Source: Pseudomonadota bacterium (lineage in GTDB: Bacteria > Desulfobacterota > Binatia > Binatales > Binataceae). From it: a DNA stretch of 64,000 bases. Position 1 is the stretch's first letter, and each line of letters begins with the position of its first letter. Below, in pieces: positions 7,463-16,708 of the stretch. Position numbers and translations under genes: made by a program. Where the stretch lies: the NCBI GenBank assembly GCA_021323675.1, contig JAJPKP010000070.1:83887-147886 (forward strand), written 5' to 3'. The notes beneath the pieces were generated by a model that was given only the letters and a program-made list of their open reading frames with translations, was not told where the DNA came from and did no database searches.

Positions 7463-9199
7463 TTACGCGGAGCGGCCGCCCCGGAGCAGCTTGCCCGGAG
7501 TCGCGCCCGTGCAGCGGCCTTCGTCCCACGTTACTTCGCCGTTGACGACGATGGCGCGATAGCCGCGAGCGCGCTGCACGCGCCGCCATTCGCCGCCCGG
7601 GAAGTCGTGCGTGATCTCGCCGACCCAGTCGGGCTCGACGCCGAGTCCGTTGAGATCGTACACCACCACGTCCGCCGCGAGTCCCTCGCGCAGCGTTCCG
7701 CGGTCACGGAAGCCCGCCGCGTGCGCGGGCAGCGCGGACAGGCGATAGTGCGCCTCTTCGAGCGTGATGCGCTGTTCGTCGCGCACCAGCCATCCGAGGA
7801 AATCGGTGGTGTAGGCGCCGCCGGTGAAGAACTTGGTATGCGCGCCGCCGTCGGACACGCCCGGAATTGTGAAGGGCGAGTCGTTGATCATCTCGGCGTA
7901 GAAGTCGGGATTGAAGCCGCGATTCGGGCCGAGGAACTCGACCTTCAGATCGCCGGCGATCGACAGATCGAGCATCACGTCAATCTCGTGCTTGTTCTCT
8001 TCCATCGCGATCTGCCCGACCGACTTGCCGACGTACTTTTCGAGCGCGGGATTATCGTTCGCCCACTGCACGATCAGATGGCGCAGCGGACCGCCGACGC
8101 CTTTCTGAATCACTTCCAGCTTCTTGTTGGCGGCATCGTGCTCGCGCTTGATCGCCTCGCGCAGCGCGGGGTCCTTCATCTTGGCGATCTTTTCCTCGTT
8201 CGTTCCCGTGGTCACCGCACGCCACGCCGGGCTCGCATCGTAGAGGTTCCAATGCTCGAGGGTGAAGGCGAAACCGGTGCGCAACGTTGCCGTCTGCCCG
8301 AAGATGGGCAGTCCTTTTTCGCGGCAGCGCTTGAGCCAGGCGAGGCTTCGCTGATGAGGCTTCGGGTCGCGGCGCGCGGGCGCGATCGCGTTGTGCAGGA
8401 TCGGGCGGTTGGCCTCGGCCGCGAGCCGCTCCAGGAACGCGAGGTCATCCTTGATGCGCCCGGTGGCCTGCGTGATCTGGATGAATCCTTCGTCGCGATC
8501 GCGCAGCACGCGCGCGAGGTTCAGGATGTCCTCGTCGCACATCGTGTCGGTAACCATCGGCGAGCCGTCGAAGTCGGCCTGGGTGGAATCCGGCCCGAGG
8601 CGCTGGATGGAAAATCCGCACAGTCCCGCATCCATTCCTTCCGCGAGCAGGCGCGCCATCTCCGCCCGTTCCTTATCGGTGGCGGGCCGCGTCTTCGCCG
8701 CTTCGAGCCCCATCACGTAGGTCATCAGCGAAGCGGTCGGGAGATACTGGATGCAGTTGACGCCCTTGGGCGAGCGGTCGAGCGAATCCATGTACTGCGG
8801 GATGGTTTCCCAGTCCCACTTCATCCCGGCCTTCATCGATTCGTACGGGATCGCCTCCGTGCGCGTCATCGTGAGCATCGAGCGCTCGCGAAAATCCGGC
8901 TTCACCGGAACGAAGCCGAATCCGCAATTGCCGAGGACCACCGAGGTCACGCCGTGCCATCCCGAGATCGTGCAGTACGGGTCCCATCGGATCTGCGCGT
9001 CGTAATGCGTATGCAGATCGACGAAACCGGGCGCGACGATCAGGCCGTCGGCATCGATCACCTTTTTGGCGAAGCCGGGGGCGCGGCCGCCGACTTGCGC
9101 GATCTTGCCGTCCTTGATCCATACGTCCGCTCGATAGCGCGGTACGCGGGTCCCATCGACCACGGTTCCGCCTTTGATTTGGATGTCGAATTCAGCCAT
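7463..9199 (-). CDS. D-aminoacylase-like amidohydrolase (N-acyl-D-amino-acid deacylase family)
   Basis: A 578-residue amidohydrolase of the urease superfamily. The small beta-sandwich N-terminus ('IKGGTVVDGT') is followed by 'VAPGFVDLHTHYDAQ' at about 55-68 with metal-binding HTH at 63-65. The C-terminal signature 'GVSDGGAHTKFF' and the closing segment typical of D-aminoacylases are present. The start at 9199 is supported by a GGAGGA ribosome-binding site; the longer frame to 9271 lacks one. Members act on N-acyl-D-amino acids, but many environmental copies sit in catabolic clusters with unknown cyclic amide or ester substrates. It is transcribed towards the amidohydrolase 2 gene. Confidence 0.85.
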   Translation of the reverse strand: MAEFDIQIKGGTVVDGTRVPRYRADVWIKDGKIAQVGGRAPGFAKKVIDADGLIVAPGFVDLHTHYDAQIRWDPYCTISGWHGVTSVVLGNCGFGFVPVKPDFRERSMLTMTRTEAIPYESMKAGMKWDWETIPQYMDSLDRSPKGVNCIQYLPTASLMTYVMGLEAAKTRPATDKERAEMARLLAEGMDAGLCGFSIQRLGPDSTQADFDGSPMVTDTMCDEDILNLARVLRDRDEGFIQITQATGRIKDDLAFLERLAAEANRPILHNAIAPARRDPKPHQRSLAWLKRCREKGLPIFGQTATLRTGFAFTLEHWNLYDASPAWRAVTTGTNEEKIAKMKDPALREAIKREHDAANKKLEVIQKGVGGPLRHLIVQWANDNPALEKYVGKSVGQIAMEENKHEIDVMLDLSIAGDLKVEFLGPNRGFNPDFYAEMINDSPFTIPGVSDGGAHTKFFTGGAYTTDFLGWLVRDEQRITLEEAHYRLSALPAHAAGFRDRGTLREGLAADVVVYDLNGLGVEPDWVGEITHDFPGGEWRRVQRARGYRAIVVNGEVTWDEGRCTGATPGKLLRGGRSA

Positions 9200-9407
9200 A
9201 AAACGTCCTCCGCGGCGCGGACCGCCCGCCCGCGCCATTTGCGCACACTGTCGGCGCGTGTTTAGAGTCACCGCAGCTAATCCGTTCTTACAGCAATGCT
9301 AATCCGTTCCGCAAGCGACTTGAACGGTCGGTATGTGGACAATTGCGCGCCGTGATCCGAGCCGCCCGGGATGAGAAAATGGCCGCGGCTCACCGCCGCC
9401 GACTCTT

Positions 9408-10223
9408 ATGCAGGAAGACAACCCAGCATCCGGACATCAAACCCGCGCCGTGCTCAAGGAGCAGTACCGGGACTCGAGCAACTTCCGCAAGCGCACCGCG
9501 CTTCACGCGCGCTTCGGCACCAACCGCTACAGCTTCTATCGATGGATGTTCGATCAGTTCGACCTCTCCGCCGTATCGGCGATTCTCGAACTTGGATGCG
9601 GACCGGGGCTGCTATGGCAGCAGAACGCCGACCGTCTCCCGGCCGGTGCGTCGATCGTCGTGTCGGATTTCTCCTGGGGGATGATTCGCGAGGCGCGCGC
9701 GAATATCGCCCCGCGCACCGGCTCGCGGCTTCGGTTCTGCCAGCTCGATGCGGCCGTGCTGCCGTTAAAGGACGCGAGCTTCGACGCGGCGGTCGCGATG
9801 CTGATGCTGTATCATCTCGATGATCGTCCGGCGGCGTTGCGCGAAATCCGCCGCGTGCTGCGCGACACCGGCGCCCTGTACGCATCGACCATGGGTCATG
9901 CGCATCTGCGCGAGCTTCGCGAAATAGTCATCGCCGTCACCGGCCGCGGCGGCGTCTCGTCATCATCGGATCGTTTCGGCCTCGAGACCGGCTACGACCA
10001 GTTGAAGGCGGTGTTTCAATCGGTTGAAGTGCGGCGCTACGAGAGCGCGATGCGCATAACCGAGGTGCAGCCGGTGATGGATTATTTTATGTCCACCTCG
10101 CGCCTTCGCGCGCTGCCTGCCGCAAGAATAGACGCGCTCCGAACAGAACTGGAACGCGCGATCTCCGCACCGGGCGGCATCGCGGTTACCACCGACCTCG
10201 GCGTGCTCATCGCGCGCCCCTAG
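9408..10223 (+). CDS. Class I SAM-dependent methyltransferase
   Basis: A 271-residue protein with the Rossmann-like methyltransferase fold. Motif I is ELGCGPG at 61-67, an acidic post-I residue follows ('VVSDFS'), and the 'LPLKDASFDAAVAMLMLYHLDD' region supplies motifs II and III. This resembles the UbiE/Methyltransf_11 group acting on small molecules. The target is not evident. It is isolated between the deacylase, which is divergent, and the luciferase-like gene, which is convergent, so it probably has its own promoter. Confidence 0.85.
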   Translation: MQEDNPASGHQTRAVLKEQYRDSSNFRKRTALHARFGTNRYSFYRWMFDQFDLSAVSAILELGCGPGLLWQQNADRLPAGASIVVSDFSWGMIREARANIAPRTGSRLRFCQLDAAVLPLKDASFDAAVAMLMLYHLDDRPAALREIRRVLRDTGALYASTMGHAHLRELREIVIAVTGRGGVSSSSDRFGLETGYDQLKAVFQSVEVRRYESAMRITEVQPVMDYFMSTSRLRALPAARIDALRTELERAISAPGGIAVTTDLGVLIARP

Positions 10224-10261
10224 AGATTTGCTTGTCAGCGCGAATCGCGCTCGGATGAAAA

Positions 10262-10301
10262 GCGCTCCGGCCGGCGCCATCCGTGACGCCGGCCGAAGCG
10301 C
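10262..10301. terminator. GC-rich hairpin between convergent genes
   Basis: The arms GCGCT-CCGGCCGGCG and CGCCGGCC-GA-AGCGC pair around a short loop with a small internal mismatch. Its position between the stops of the methyltransferase and the luciferase-like gene suggests a shared terminator. A U-run is weak on the plus strand. Confidence 0.6.
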
Positions 10302-10313
10302 GAGGCAGACGGT

Positions 10314-11636
10314 TTAAAGCAAGCCGAGTTCCTTCAGCGGGCCTTTGTCCGCGACCGGAACCCGTTTCACTCCGGGCTGAATCTTCGATTGCCCGGGCGT
10401 CCGCTCGATCGCATCCACCAGTCCGAGCGACTTGGCGTGCTCCTTGAGCGCCGGACCGACCTCCTGCGCCATCAGCCGCATGCTGGTCTGCCGATCCTTG
10501 TTGCTGATCGGCCCCTGCACGTTGAACACGACCAGCGATCCGGGCCGCAGCACCGCAAGGATCGTCTTCAGCTTGGCCGTGACGGTTTTCGGGCTGCCGA
10601 TGATCAATTGATACTGCGACTGCGCGCGCTTGTAGCCGGGTTCGAGCTTGCGATGCACTTCCTCGGGGTCAACCTTGCGCTCCTCGGTGTGGCCGCGAAG
10701 CTTCTCGCCGCTGATGCCGAGCCAACTGCCATGCGGCTGCTTGGCGAGCCTGCGGATCGCATCCTTCGAATTGTAGCCCGGCGGCAAAGTATGCTCGGGG
10801 CGGGCGAAGGTGTTTTGTCCGCCGCCGAACAGAAAACCCTTGCCGAGTTCCTGCGCCTTCTCTTCCGTCTCCGCGATAAACGTCGGGATGACGTAGCCGA
10901 AGTTCTCGGGGCCGGCCTGGTAGCCGTTTCTTTGCGCTTCTTCGGCGTAATACTCCCACAGGTCGCAGGTCGGACCGAGCGATGTCCCGAGCCCGAAATA
11001 CGGATAGGAGTGTTTCGCGCACCAGAGCACGGTCTCGGGGCTCAGCGTGCCTGGAATCCACATCGGGGGATACGGCTTCTGGTACGGCAGCGCCCACGGA
11101 TTGACGTGGCGATAATGGAAGTGCTTGCCTTCGTAGCGCCATGGCCCGGGCCTGGTCCACGCCTGCACGATGAAGTCGTGCGCCTCTTCGAAATATTCGC
11201 GGTTGTAGGAAGGATTGGCGTTGTTGAAGAACTGCTCGCTGCCCGCGCCGCGAACCCATCCCGCAATCAGCCGCCCCCGCGAGATCAGATCGATCTCCGC
11301 CAGCTCCTCGGCCATCCGCAAAGGATGCTTGATGATGGGCAGAGGGTTGCCGATGAGCAGGATGCGCGCGCGTTTGGTGATCCGCGCCAGGATGGCGGCT
11401 TCCACGTTCATCACGCTGCCCATGCAGAACGGGTTGCCGTGATGCTCGTTCAGGGCGACGATGTCGAAGCCGACTTCTTCGGCGTAGCAGTTTTCATCGA
11501 GCCAGTAATTGTATTCGTCGGAGGCCTTTTCCCGATCGAAGTACTTGTTGGAGACGCCGAAATGAGCGCCGTTCTGGAGGATCACTTCCTCGGGGACCCA
11601 TCGGACCGGTCGTTCAGTGAAATATCCTATCTTCAT
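10314..11636 (-). CDS. LLM class flavin-dependent oxidoreductase (bacterial luciferase-like monooxygenase)
   Basis: A 440-residue luciferase-like monooxygenase. Recognisable are the N-terminal strand 'MKIGYFTE', 'DIVALNEHH' around residue 60 and the family signature 'RGRLIAGWVRGAGSEQF' around 120-137. The C-terminal part has a conserved Gly-rich barrel closure and an extended tail. Such enzymes use reduced FMN(H2) or F420 with O2 to insert oxygen or oxidise alkanes, ketones or amines. It lies 14 bases downstream of an alpha/beta hydrolase on the same strand, so the pair is almost certainly co-transcribed and may act in sequence (oxygenation then hydrolysis). No partner flavin reductase is seen nearby. 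Confidence 0.88.
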   Translation of the reverse strand: MKIGYFTERPVRWVPEEVILQNGAHFGVSNKYFDREKASDEYNYWLDENCYAEEVGFDIVALNEHHGNPFCMGSVMNVEAAILARITKRARILLIGNPLPIIKHPLRMAEELAEIDLISRGRLIAGWVRGAGSEQFFNNANPSYNREYFEEAHDFIVQAWTRPGPWRYEGKHFHYRHVNPWALPYQKPYPPMWIPGTLSPETVLWCAKHSYPYFGLGTSLGPTCDLWEYYAEEAQRNGYQAGPENFGYVIPTFIAETEEKAQELGKGFLFGGGQNTFARPEHTLPPGYNSKDAIRRLAKQPHGSWLGISGEKLRGHTEERKVDPEEVHRKLEPGYKRAQSQYQLIIGSPKTVTAKLKTILAVLRPGSLVVFNVQGPISNKDRQTSMRLMAQEVGPALKEHAKSLGLVDAIERTPGQSKIQPGVKRVPVADKGPLKELGLL

Positions 11637-11650
11637 CGCGCATTCTCCCT

Positions 11651-12436
11651 TTATGCAGCCAGGAAGCGGCTGACAACGCGCTCGAACTCAGCGGAGTTTT
11701 CGATTTCCGGGCGATGCCCGACTTTTTCGATGATCGCGACCTGCGCGTGCGCGATCGCCTGCTGGTAGGCGTCGATACATCCGCGCGGCACGATGTTGTC
11801 CGCCGATCCCCATACCAGCAGCGTCGGAGTTTTGAGCCCGCGCAGGAGATGCGGCAGGCTGGGATTGTGCATGTACGGTTCCCATCCGATTCGCGAGCTC
11901 TCCGCGCGCGCATCTTCAAAGGCCTCAAACTGCTCCGGCGTCATCTCGCCGCCGTAAATCTTCGCGAATTCGGGCGTGCCCGCCGGGTCCGCGACCGTGG
12001 CGCGCAGATGGGTGCGGATGGTGATGGGAAAGATGTCCATGATCTCGCCCTCGGCGGGCTTGATGCCCATCGGCGCGACCAGCACCATCCTCGAAAAAAT
12101 CCGCGGGTCGGCCGCCGCCATCTCGGCCGCGATAAATCCGCCCGCCGAAAATCCGATCGCATCCACCGGATCGAGCTTCATCTCCCGCACCACCTGCGAG
12201 TAAAAACCCGCCAGGTCGCGGTAGCTTCGAATCCAGTCGAGCCGCGGGGTCTTTCCGTAGCCGGGCTGCAGCGGAATCAGCAGCGTCCGGTCGTGCGCGA
12301 GGCTCTCGTTCCAGGTCATCCAGCCCGGGTAGCCCAGCTCATCGTGAAAGATCAGCAGGGGCTTGCCCGATCCGCCCTTGACCATCACGAGCCGGGCGCC
12401 GGCAATGTCCAGAGTTTCTTCAGTCGCCTTTATCAT
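11651..12436 (-). CDS. Alpha/beta hydrolase
   Basis: A 261-residue alpha/beta hydrolase. The nucleophile is S97 in GFSAGG, the acid is Asp in 'WGSADNIV' and the base is His in 'KVGHRPEIE'. The start at 12436 has an AAGGTGA-like ribosome-binding site just upstream and gives the expected N-terminus ('DIAGARLVMVKGGSGKPLL'); the longer frame to 12556 adds an Arg-rich unlikely extension. It is the first gene of a two-gene unit with the luciferase-like oxidoreductase. Its close fold to meta-cleavage and ester hydrolases makes a downstream catabolic hydrolysis likely, but substrate is unknown. Confidence 0.85.
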   Translation of the reverse strand: MIKATEETLDIAGARLVMVKGGSGKPLLIFHDELGYPGWMTWNESLAHDRTLLIPLQPGYGKTPRLDWIRSYRDLAGFYSQVVREMKLDPVDAIGFSAGGFIAAEMAAADPRIFSRMVLVAPMGIKPAEGEIMDIFPITIRTHLRATVADPAGTPEFAKIYGGEMTPEQFEAFEDARAESSRIGWEPYMHNPSLPHLLRGLKTPTLLVWGSADNIVPRGCIDAYQQAIAHAQVAIIEKVGHRPEIENSAEFERVVSRFLAA

Positions 12437-12600
12437 ATCGCTCACCTTGGGGCGCCGCCGGATGAATCTCGCGGCCAAACGCGACCGGCGCGCCCTCGCG
12501 ATGCAATTGAGTTTGGGCCTCGTTTGGGAGTAGCACGAGATTGGATTATGCGGCAAAGGATTCGACTATCCCCTTGCCGCGCAGATTCGGGAGCACGCAA

Positions 12601-13653
12601 ATGCCGATAGAAGGAGTCACCACTCCGGTTAGAGAAAACCATCGTTTCGATGAGCAGAGCCTCGAGCGCTATCTTGCCGGGCATCTGCCGGAATTTCGCG
12701 GCCCGCTCGTCGTATCGCAGTTCCTGAGCGGGCAGTCGAATCCCACCTTTCTGCTCGAATCGGGGGATCGGCGCTTCGTGATGCGCAAGAAGCCGCCCGG
12801 AACGCTCCTGCAGTCAGCCCATCAGGTCGAGCGCGAATTTCGCATCATCAAGGCGCTGGAGAAAACCAATGTTCCCGTCCCGCGCGCCCATCTGCTCTGC
12901 GAAGACACCGGCGTGATCGGCACGGCCTTCTTCGTGATGGATTACGTCCCGGGCCGCATCGTCGCCGAACCCATCCTTCCCGGGATGAACCGCGAGCAGC
13001 GCGCCGCCATCTACGATTCGATGAATGAAACCCTCGCGCGGCTTCATCAGGTCGATTTCCGCGCCGTCGGCCTCGGCGACTACGGACGCCCGGAAGGATA
13101 TGTCGCGCGGCAGGTCGCGCGATGGACCAAGCAGTACAAGGCGGCCGAGATGGAGCCGATACCGGCGATGGACCATCTGATGGAATGGCTGGCCAATCAC
13201 ATCCCCGCACAGGATGAAACCGCGATTGCGCATGGCGACTTCCGCCTCGGCAACCTGATCCTGCATCCGACCGAGCCGCGCGTGGTCGCGGTGCTCGATT
13301 GGGAACTCTCGACGCTGGGCCATCCGGTCGCCGACCTCGCCTGGAACTGCCTCAGCTATCACTATCCGGCTGAAGTGGCGGATGCGGGCAGCTTCGCGGG
13401 GCGCGATCTCAAGGAACTTGGCATCCCGACCGAGGAAGAATATCTGGCGGCCTACTGCGGGCGGACCGGGCGCGCAAAAATCGAGAACTGGAATTTCTTC
13501 GTGGCGTTCGCCTTCTTCCGCGGCGCCGCGATCGCGCAGGGAATCGCAATGCGCGCGAAGATGGGCAACGCCGCCGGACCGGATGCAGCGGAGCGGGGCA
13601 GGCGCGCCGGAATCAGCGCGCAACTGGGATGGGAAATCGCCCGGAAGCTGTAG
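12601..13653 (+). CDS. APH-family phosphotransferase (ACAD10-like kinase)
   Basis: A 350-residue member of the aminoglycoside-phosphotransferase fold family. It shows an ATP-site beta hairpin ('[16 protein letters not shown]'), Lys residues at 63-64, the catalytic loop 'HGDFRLGN' and a metal-binding '[10 protein letters not shown]'. This is the subfamily commonly found beside acyl-CoA dehydrogenases (N-terminal part of ACAD10), where it phosphorylates hydroxy acids or hydroxyacyl compounds rather than antibiotics. The ATG at 12601 is preferred because GGGAG lies upstream; a TTG at 12541 would add 20 residues. It diverges from the hydrolase-luciferase pair. Confidence 0.85.
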   Translation: MPIEGVTTPVRENHRFDEQSLERYLAGHLPEFRGPLVVSQFLSGQSNPTFLLESGDRRFVMRKKPPGTLLQSAHQVEREFRIIKALEKTNVPVPRAHLLCEDTGVIGTAFFVMDYVPGRIVAEPILPGMNREQRAAIYDSMNETLARLHQVDFRAVGLGDYGRPEGYVARQVARWTKQYKAAEMEPIPAMDHLMEWLANHIPAQDETAIAHGDFRLGNLILHPTEPRVVAVLDWELSTLGHPVADLAWNCLSYHYPAEVADAGSFAGRDLKELGIPTEEEYLAAYCGRTGRAKIENWNFFVAFAFFRGAAIAQGIAMRAKMGNAAGPDAAERGRRAGISAQLGWEIARKL

Positions 13654-14615
13654 ATCGCGGAGGCCTGCGCACCATCGCTATCGTTCCTTCATTTTCCGCG
13701 GTCTGCCGCGTGGCGGCACTGGAATGTTTCGTCATCCTGTGCGGCACGCTGATGGCCTGTGCGTTGTCGAACCCGCCCGAAACGCCATCGCCCGATCTTC
13801 AGGACAACGAGGCCGCCGCCGAGGGGTTTTCAGCTCCGCAGCCTGTCACGATCGCCGGCTACAGCCAGGACGCGATGGAACCGTTTCTGGCGCGCGACGG
13901 AAGTTTGCTGTTCTTCAACAACTCCAACGATCCCGCCGTCAACACCAATCTCTACTGGGCGTCGAAAATCGATGACCTCACGTTTCAGTTCCGCGGGGAG
14001 ATCGGCGGGGTCAACACCACGGCCCTCGATGCGGTCGCATCGATGGACCTCGGTGGCAATTTCTACTTCGTCTCGACCCGCAGCTACGATGCCACCCTCG
14101 CGACGATCTACTCAGGTATCTACGCGAACGGATCGGTGAGCAACGTGGCGATCGCGCCCGGGGTCTCCGCGATGAAGCGCGGGCGGGTAGACTTTGATGC
14201 GGAGATCAGCGCGGACGGCAACACGCTCTATTTCACGGAAGGCGTTTTTACCGGAGGCAGCGTTCCCAGGTCCTCAAAGGTGTTGATCGCGCGACGTGCC
14301 GGCGGCGGCTTCGCGCGAGACCCGGACGCGGGAAAGATCCTCCGGACGATCAACCGAACAGGCAAGCTCAACTATGCCGCCGCCACCTCCGCCGACGAAC
14401 TGGAGATTTTCTGGACACGCTTCGATGGAAAGAAGCCGGCAATCCTGACGGCGAGCCGGCCGGACAAGCTGAAGCCGTTTGGCGCCGCGCGCAAGATCGC
14501 GACAATCACAGGCTTCGCCGAAGCGCCGACAATCTCTCCCGACGGCCGATCGATCTACTTCCACATGAAAAACCCCGCCGGCACATTTGCGATCTACCGC
14601 GTGACCCGTCCCTGA
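13629..14615 (+). CDS. PD40/TolB-like beta-propeller lipoprotein
   Basis: A protein of up to 328 residues. It has a hydrophobic stretch ending in 'GTLMAC', which resembles a lipobox, followed by a Pro/Ser-rich linker. Repeated '[11 protein letters not shown]', '[10 protein letters not shown]' and 'MDLGGNFYF' units are typical of PD40/WD40-like propellers. It is probably an exported lipid-anchored protein facing the periplasm. The start is uncertain: the ATG at 13629 overlaps the kinase gene by 25 bases, and a GTG at 13710 would give a short signal peptide without a charged n-region. No specific function can be assigned. Confidence 0.65.
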   Translation: MGNRPEAVDRGGLRTIAIVPSFSAVCRVAALECFVILCGTLMACALSNPPETPSPDLQDNEAAAEGFSAPQPVTIAGYSQDAMEPFLARDGSLLFFNNSNDPAVNTNLYWASKIDDLTFQFRGEIGGVNTTALDAVASMDLGGNFYFVSTRSYDATLATIYSGIYANGSVSNVAIAPGVSAMKRGRVDFDAEISADGNTLYFTEGVFTGGSVPRSSKVLIARRAGGGFARDPDAGKILRTINRTGKLNYAAATSADELEIFWTRFDGKKPAILTASRPDKLKPFGAARKIATITGFAEAPTISPDGRSIYFHMKNPAGTFAIYRVTRP

Positions 14616-14629
14616 GGTAAACGTCCGGA

Positions 14630-14812
14630 TTACTTTCGAGCGTTTCTCGGCTCGAGGAGCTTAACGAGCGCCTTCTCGCGGGCTTCTAGATCTCGCTTGT
14701 CTCCTGCCTCAACCCGAACTTTCCCGCGCTCGACAAGAACTCGACGCTCTGCTTCCAGCCTTTGGAATCTTTGAAGAATTGTATCGTTGTGGTCCATAGG
14801 CTCATCGCTCAC
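14630..14812 (-). CDS. Small charged hypothetical protein
   Basis: A 60-residue frame starting at GTG (or ATG at 14797), rich in Glu, Arg and Lys with heptad-like Leu spacing ('ILQRFQRLEAERRVLVERG'), so probably a short coiled coil. It follows the truncated Ntn-hydrolase gene by 23 bases on the same strand and shares its lower GC. I do not recognise a family. It could be a real small gene of the acquired patch or chance. Confidence 0.35.
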   Translation of the reverse strand: MSDEPMDHNDTILQRFQRLEAERRVLVERGKVRVEAGDKRDLEAREKALVKLLEPRNARK

Positions 14813-14835
14813 TGGAATCTTGCCATCTTTACATC

Positions 14836-15174
14836 TTAGATGAGTACGGGTGATGCAAAGTCTTTCTCCTGGCTCATCCTGGTGAGGAGACTTTGAAGTT
14901 GATGATCCTGCTCTTCAATCGTCTGAGCCGTTCCCCATTCAAAGGCGCTAATGAAATCGGGAGCGGGAACTCTTCCTAAGTTCGCGGCGCCCGCGACCAT
15001 AGCCATCAGCCTGCGACTCCGATCGTGCGCGATCTTGTAGGCATTGTCGTAGGTTTGAGTCACCAGATTAGGTGTGCCGTCGTCGCCCAGGCCTGCAATT
15101 CCCTGCGTGGTCACCTTGCTGTCTGCAGCAAACACGACCGCTGAACCAGTCTTTATTGCAACCGCGATTGTCAT
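14836..15174 (-). CDS. Ntn-hydrolase (proteasome-like) family protein, probably short or truncated
   Basis: A 112-residue protein. Its N-terminus 'MTIAVAIKTGSAVVFAADSKVT' matches the first strands of proteasome-like Ntn hydrolases, in which Thr2 becomes the N-terminal nucleophile after Met removal. The rest ('DNAYKIAHDRSRRLMAMVAGAANLG') fits the second beta pair. Family members are usually about 200 residues or more, so the C-terminal half of the alpha-beta-beta-alpha sandwich appears missing. The segment has visibly lower GC than its surroundings, suggesting horizontal transfer followed by decay. It could alternatively be a naturally short variant. Confidence 0.5.
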   Translation of the reverse strand: MTIAVAIKTGSAVVFAADSKVTTQGIAGLGDDGTPNLVTQTYDNAYKIAHDRSRRLMAMVAGAANLGRVPAPDFISAFEWGTAQTIEEQDHQLQSLLTRMSQEKDFASPVLI

Positions 15175-15274
15175 GGCCCGAGGATTCCCAAGAGTAAGAA
15201 TTGACCCCTAAGTATGTTTGCCTCAGGGCCTCTTCAGACAAATAGCCGAAAGCCCATAACAGGAAAATCGGACG

Positions 15275-15300
15275 AAAAAATCGAATCTTCGAACGATTTT
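15275..15300 (-). terminator. Rho-independent terminator of aroA
   Basis: On the minus strand AAAATCG (15300-15294) pairs with CGATTTT (15283-15277), followed by further T residues. It lies 11 bases after the aroA stop. Confidence 0.7.
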
Positions 15301-15310
15301 AAGGGAGCGC

Positions 15311-16594
15311 TTATGCGGTCAGGCGCGCGAGGCGGTCGAAAAAGTCCGGGAAGGTCTTCGAGACGCATCCCGGATCTTTGATTCTCACGCCTGGCAGCTT
15401 GAGGCCGGCCACCGCAAAGCTCATCGCGATCCGATGATCTTCGTAGGTCTCGATCGCCGCGGGTGAGAGCGTCGATGGCTCGATCGCGATGCCGTCGGGG
15501 TTGTCTTCGACCGCCGCGCCGAGCCGCCGCAGCTCGGTGGCGAGCGCGCGCAGGCGGTCGCTTTCGTGATAGCGGATGAAACCGACTTCGCGAATTCGCG
15601 TTCGCGACGACGCGAACGGCGCGATCGCCGCCAGCGTCGGCGCCACATCCGGCATCGAATTCATCGCTACGTCAACTCCCGCGAGCCTGCCGGTCCCGGT
15701 CACGACCACTCCGTCGGCGGTCCATTCGACCTTCGCGCCCATCTGTTCGAGGATCCGGAAAAAACCGATATCGCCCTGCACCGACCCGGGGCCGAGCCCT
15801 TCGATTGTTACGTCTCCTCCGCACAGCGCCGCGGCGGCCGCGAAATAGCCCGCCGCCGACGCGTCGGGTTCGACCGAATACTGCCGCGCCCGATACGATT
15901 GTCCGCCCGGCACCGTGATGACGTCACCGTCCATGCGGCTGCTCACGCCCCACGCTTCCATCATCCGCAGCGTCATCTCGATAAACGGGCGCGCGGTGTC
16001 GCCCATCACGCGCAGCTTGAGTCCGCGCGGCCACAGCGGCGCCGGCATCAGCACCGCCGACACAAACTGCGACGATTCTCGCGCGTCGATCGCGGTTTCG
16101 CCGCCGCTGAAGGTCCCGCGCGTGTTCTCCACGATCACCGGAGGACATCGATTGTCCCGTTCGTCGTAAACGCTCGCCCCAAGCTGCTGCATCGCGTCGA
16201 GCAGCGGGCCGATCGGCCGCTGGCGCATCCGCTGGTTGCCGTCGATTCGGTAGCGTCCCTGCCCGAGCGTCAGAAACCCCGTGATAAAGCGCATCGCGGT
16301 GCCGGCACCGCCCACGAAAAGATCGGCGTTGGAAGCCGGGATCGCTCCGCCGAGCCCGTCCACCGTGATTCGCCGCGCGGCTTCATCCACCTCGATTCGA
16401 AAACCGAGCGCGCGCAACGCCGCCGTCATGTATCGCGTATCGTCGCTGATCAGCACCGAATCGAGCACCGAACGCCCCGATGCCATCGCGGCGAGCAGCA
16501 GCGCGCGATTGGTGATGCTCTTGGAGCCGGGCAGGGCGATGCGCGCGTGCAGCGGCCCGCGTGCGGGTTGAATTTCGAGTTCGTCGCTCGCCAT
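15311..16594 (-). CDS. aroA: 3-phosphoshikimate 1-carboxyvinyltransferase (EPSP synthase)
   Basis: A 427-residue enzyme that joins shikimate-3-phosphate and phosphoenolpyruvate in the sixth step of the chorismate pathway. Diagnostic motifs in order: 'LPGSKSITNRALLLAA' near the N-terminus, 'GGAGTAMRF', 'GNQRMRQRP', 'ESSQFVSAVL', 'EPDASAAGYF', 'RYHESDRL', 'YEDHRIAMSF' and the final 'DPGCVSKTFPDFF'. The reading frame stays open upstream to 17110, but the conserved N-terminus begins at the ATG at 16594. It stands alone, not next to other aro genes, and ends in a good terminator. Confidence 0.96.
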   Translation of the reverse strand: MASDELEIQPARGPLHARIALPGSKSITNRALLLAAMASGRSVLDSVLISDDTRYMTAALRALGFRIEVDEAARRITVDGLGGAIPASNADLFVGGAGTAMRFITGFLTLGQGRYRIDGNQRMRQRPIGPLLDAMQQLGASVYDERDNRCPPVIVENTRGTFSGGETAIDARESSQFVSAVLMPAPLWPRGLKLRVMGDTARPFIEMTLRMMEAWGVSSRMDGDVITVPGGQSYRARQYSVEPDASAAGYFAAAAALCGGDVTIEGLGPGSVQGDIGFFRILEQMGAKVEWTADGVVVTGTGRLAGVDVAMNSMPDVAPTLAAIAPFASSRTRIREVGFIRYHESDRLRALATELRRLGAAVEDNPDGIAIEPSTLSPAAIETYEDHRIAMSFAVAGLKLPGVRIKDPGCVSKTFPDFFDRLARLTA

Positions 16595-16708
16595 CGAAAA
16601 CGCCCTATGCCGTCCCTCAGTTAGGCATGCACGATGCCGCCACTCAAGCGCGCGAATTTGAATTTCACCGCGGATTGACGCCCCCGTCACGCTTTCCGGA
16701 GGTCTCGC

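Noticed and set aside
7607..9265. 552-residue open frame on the plus strand
   Set aside because: It is the complement of the D-aminoacylase-like gene. The composition is Arg/His/Val-rich without domain motifs, a known effect of high-GC codon bias, and the minus-strand gene has clear active-site motifs and a ribosome-binding site.
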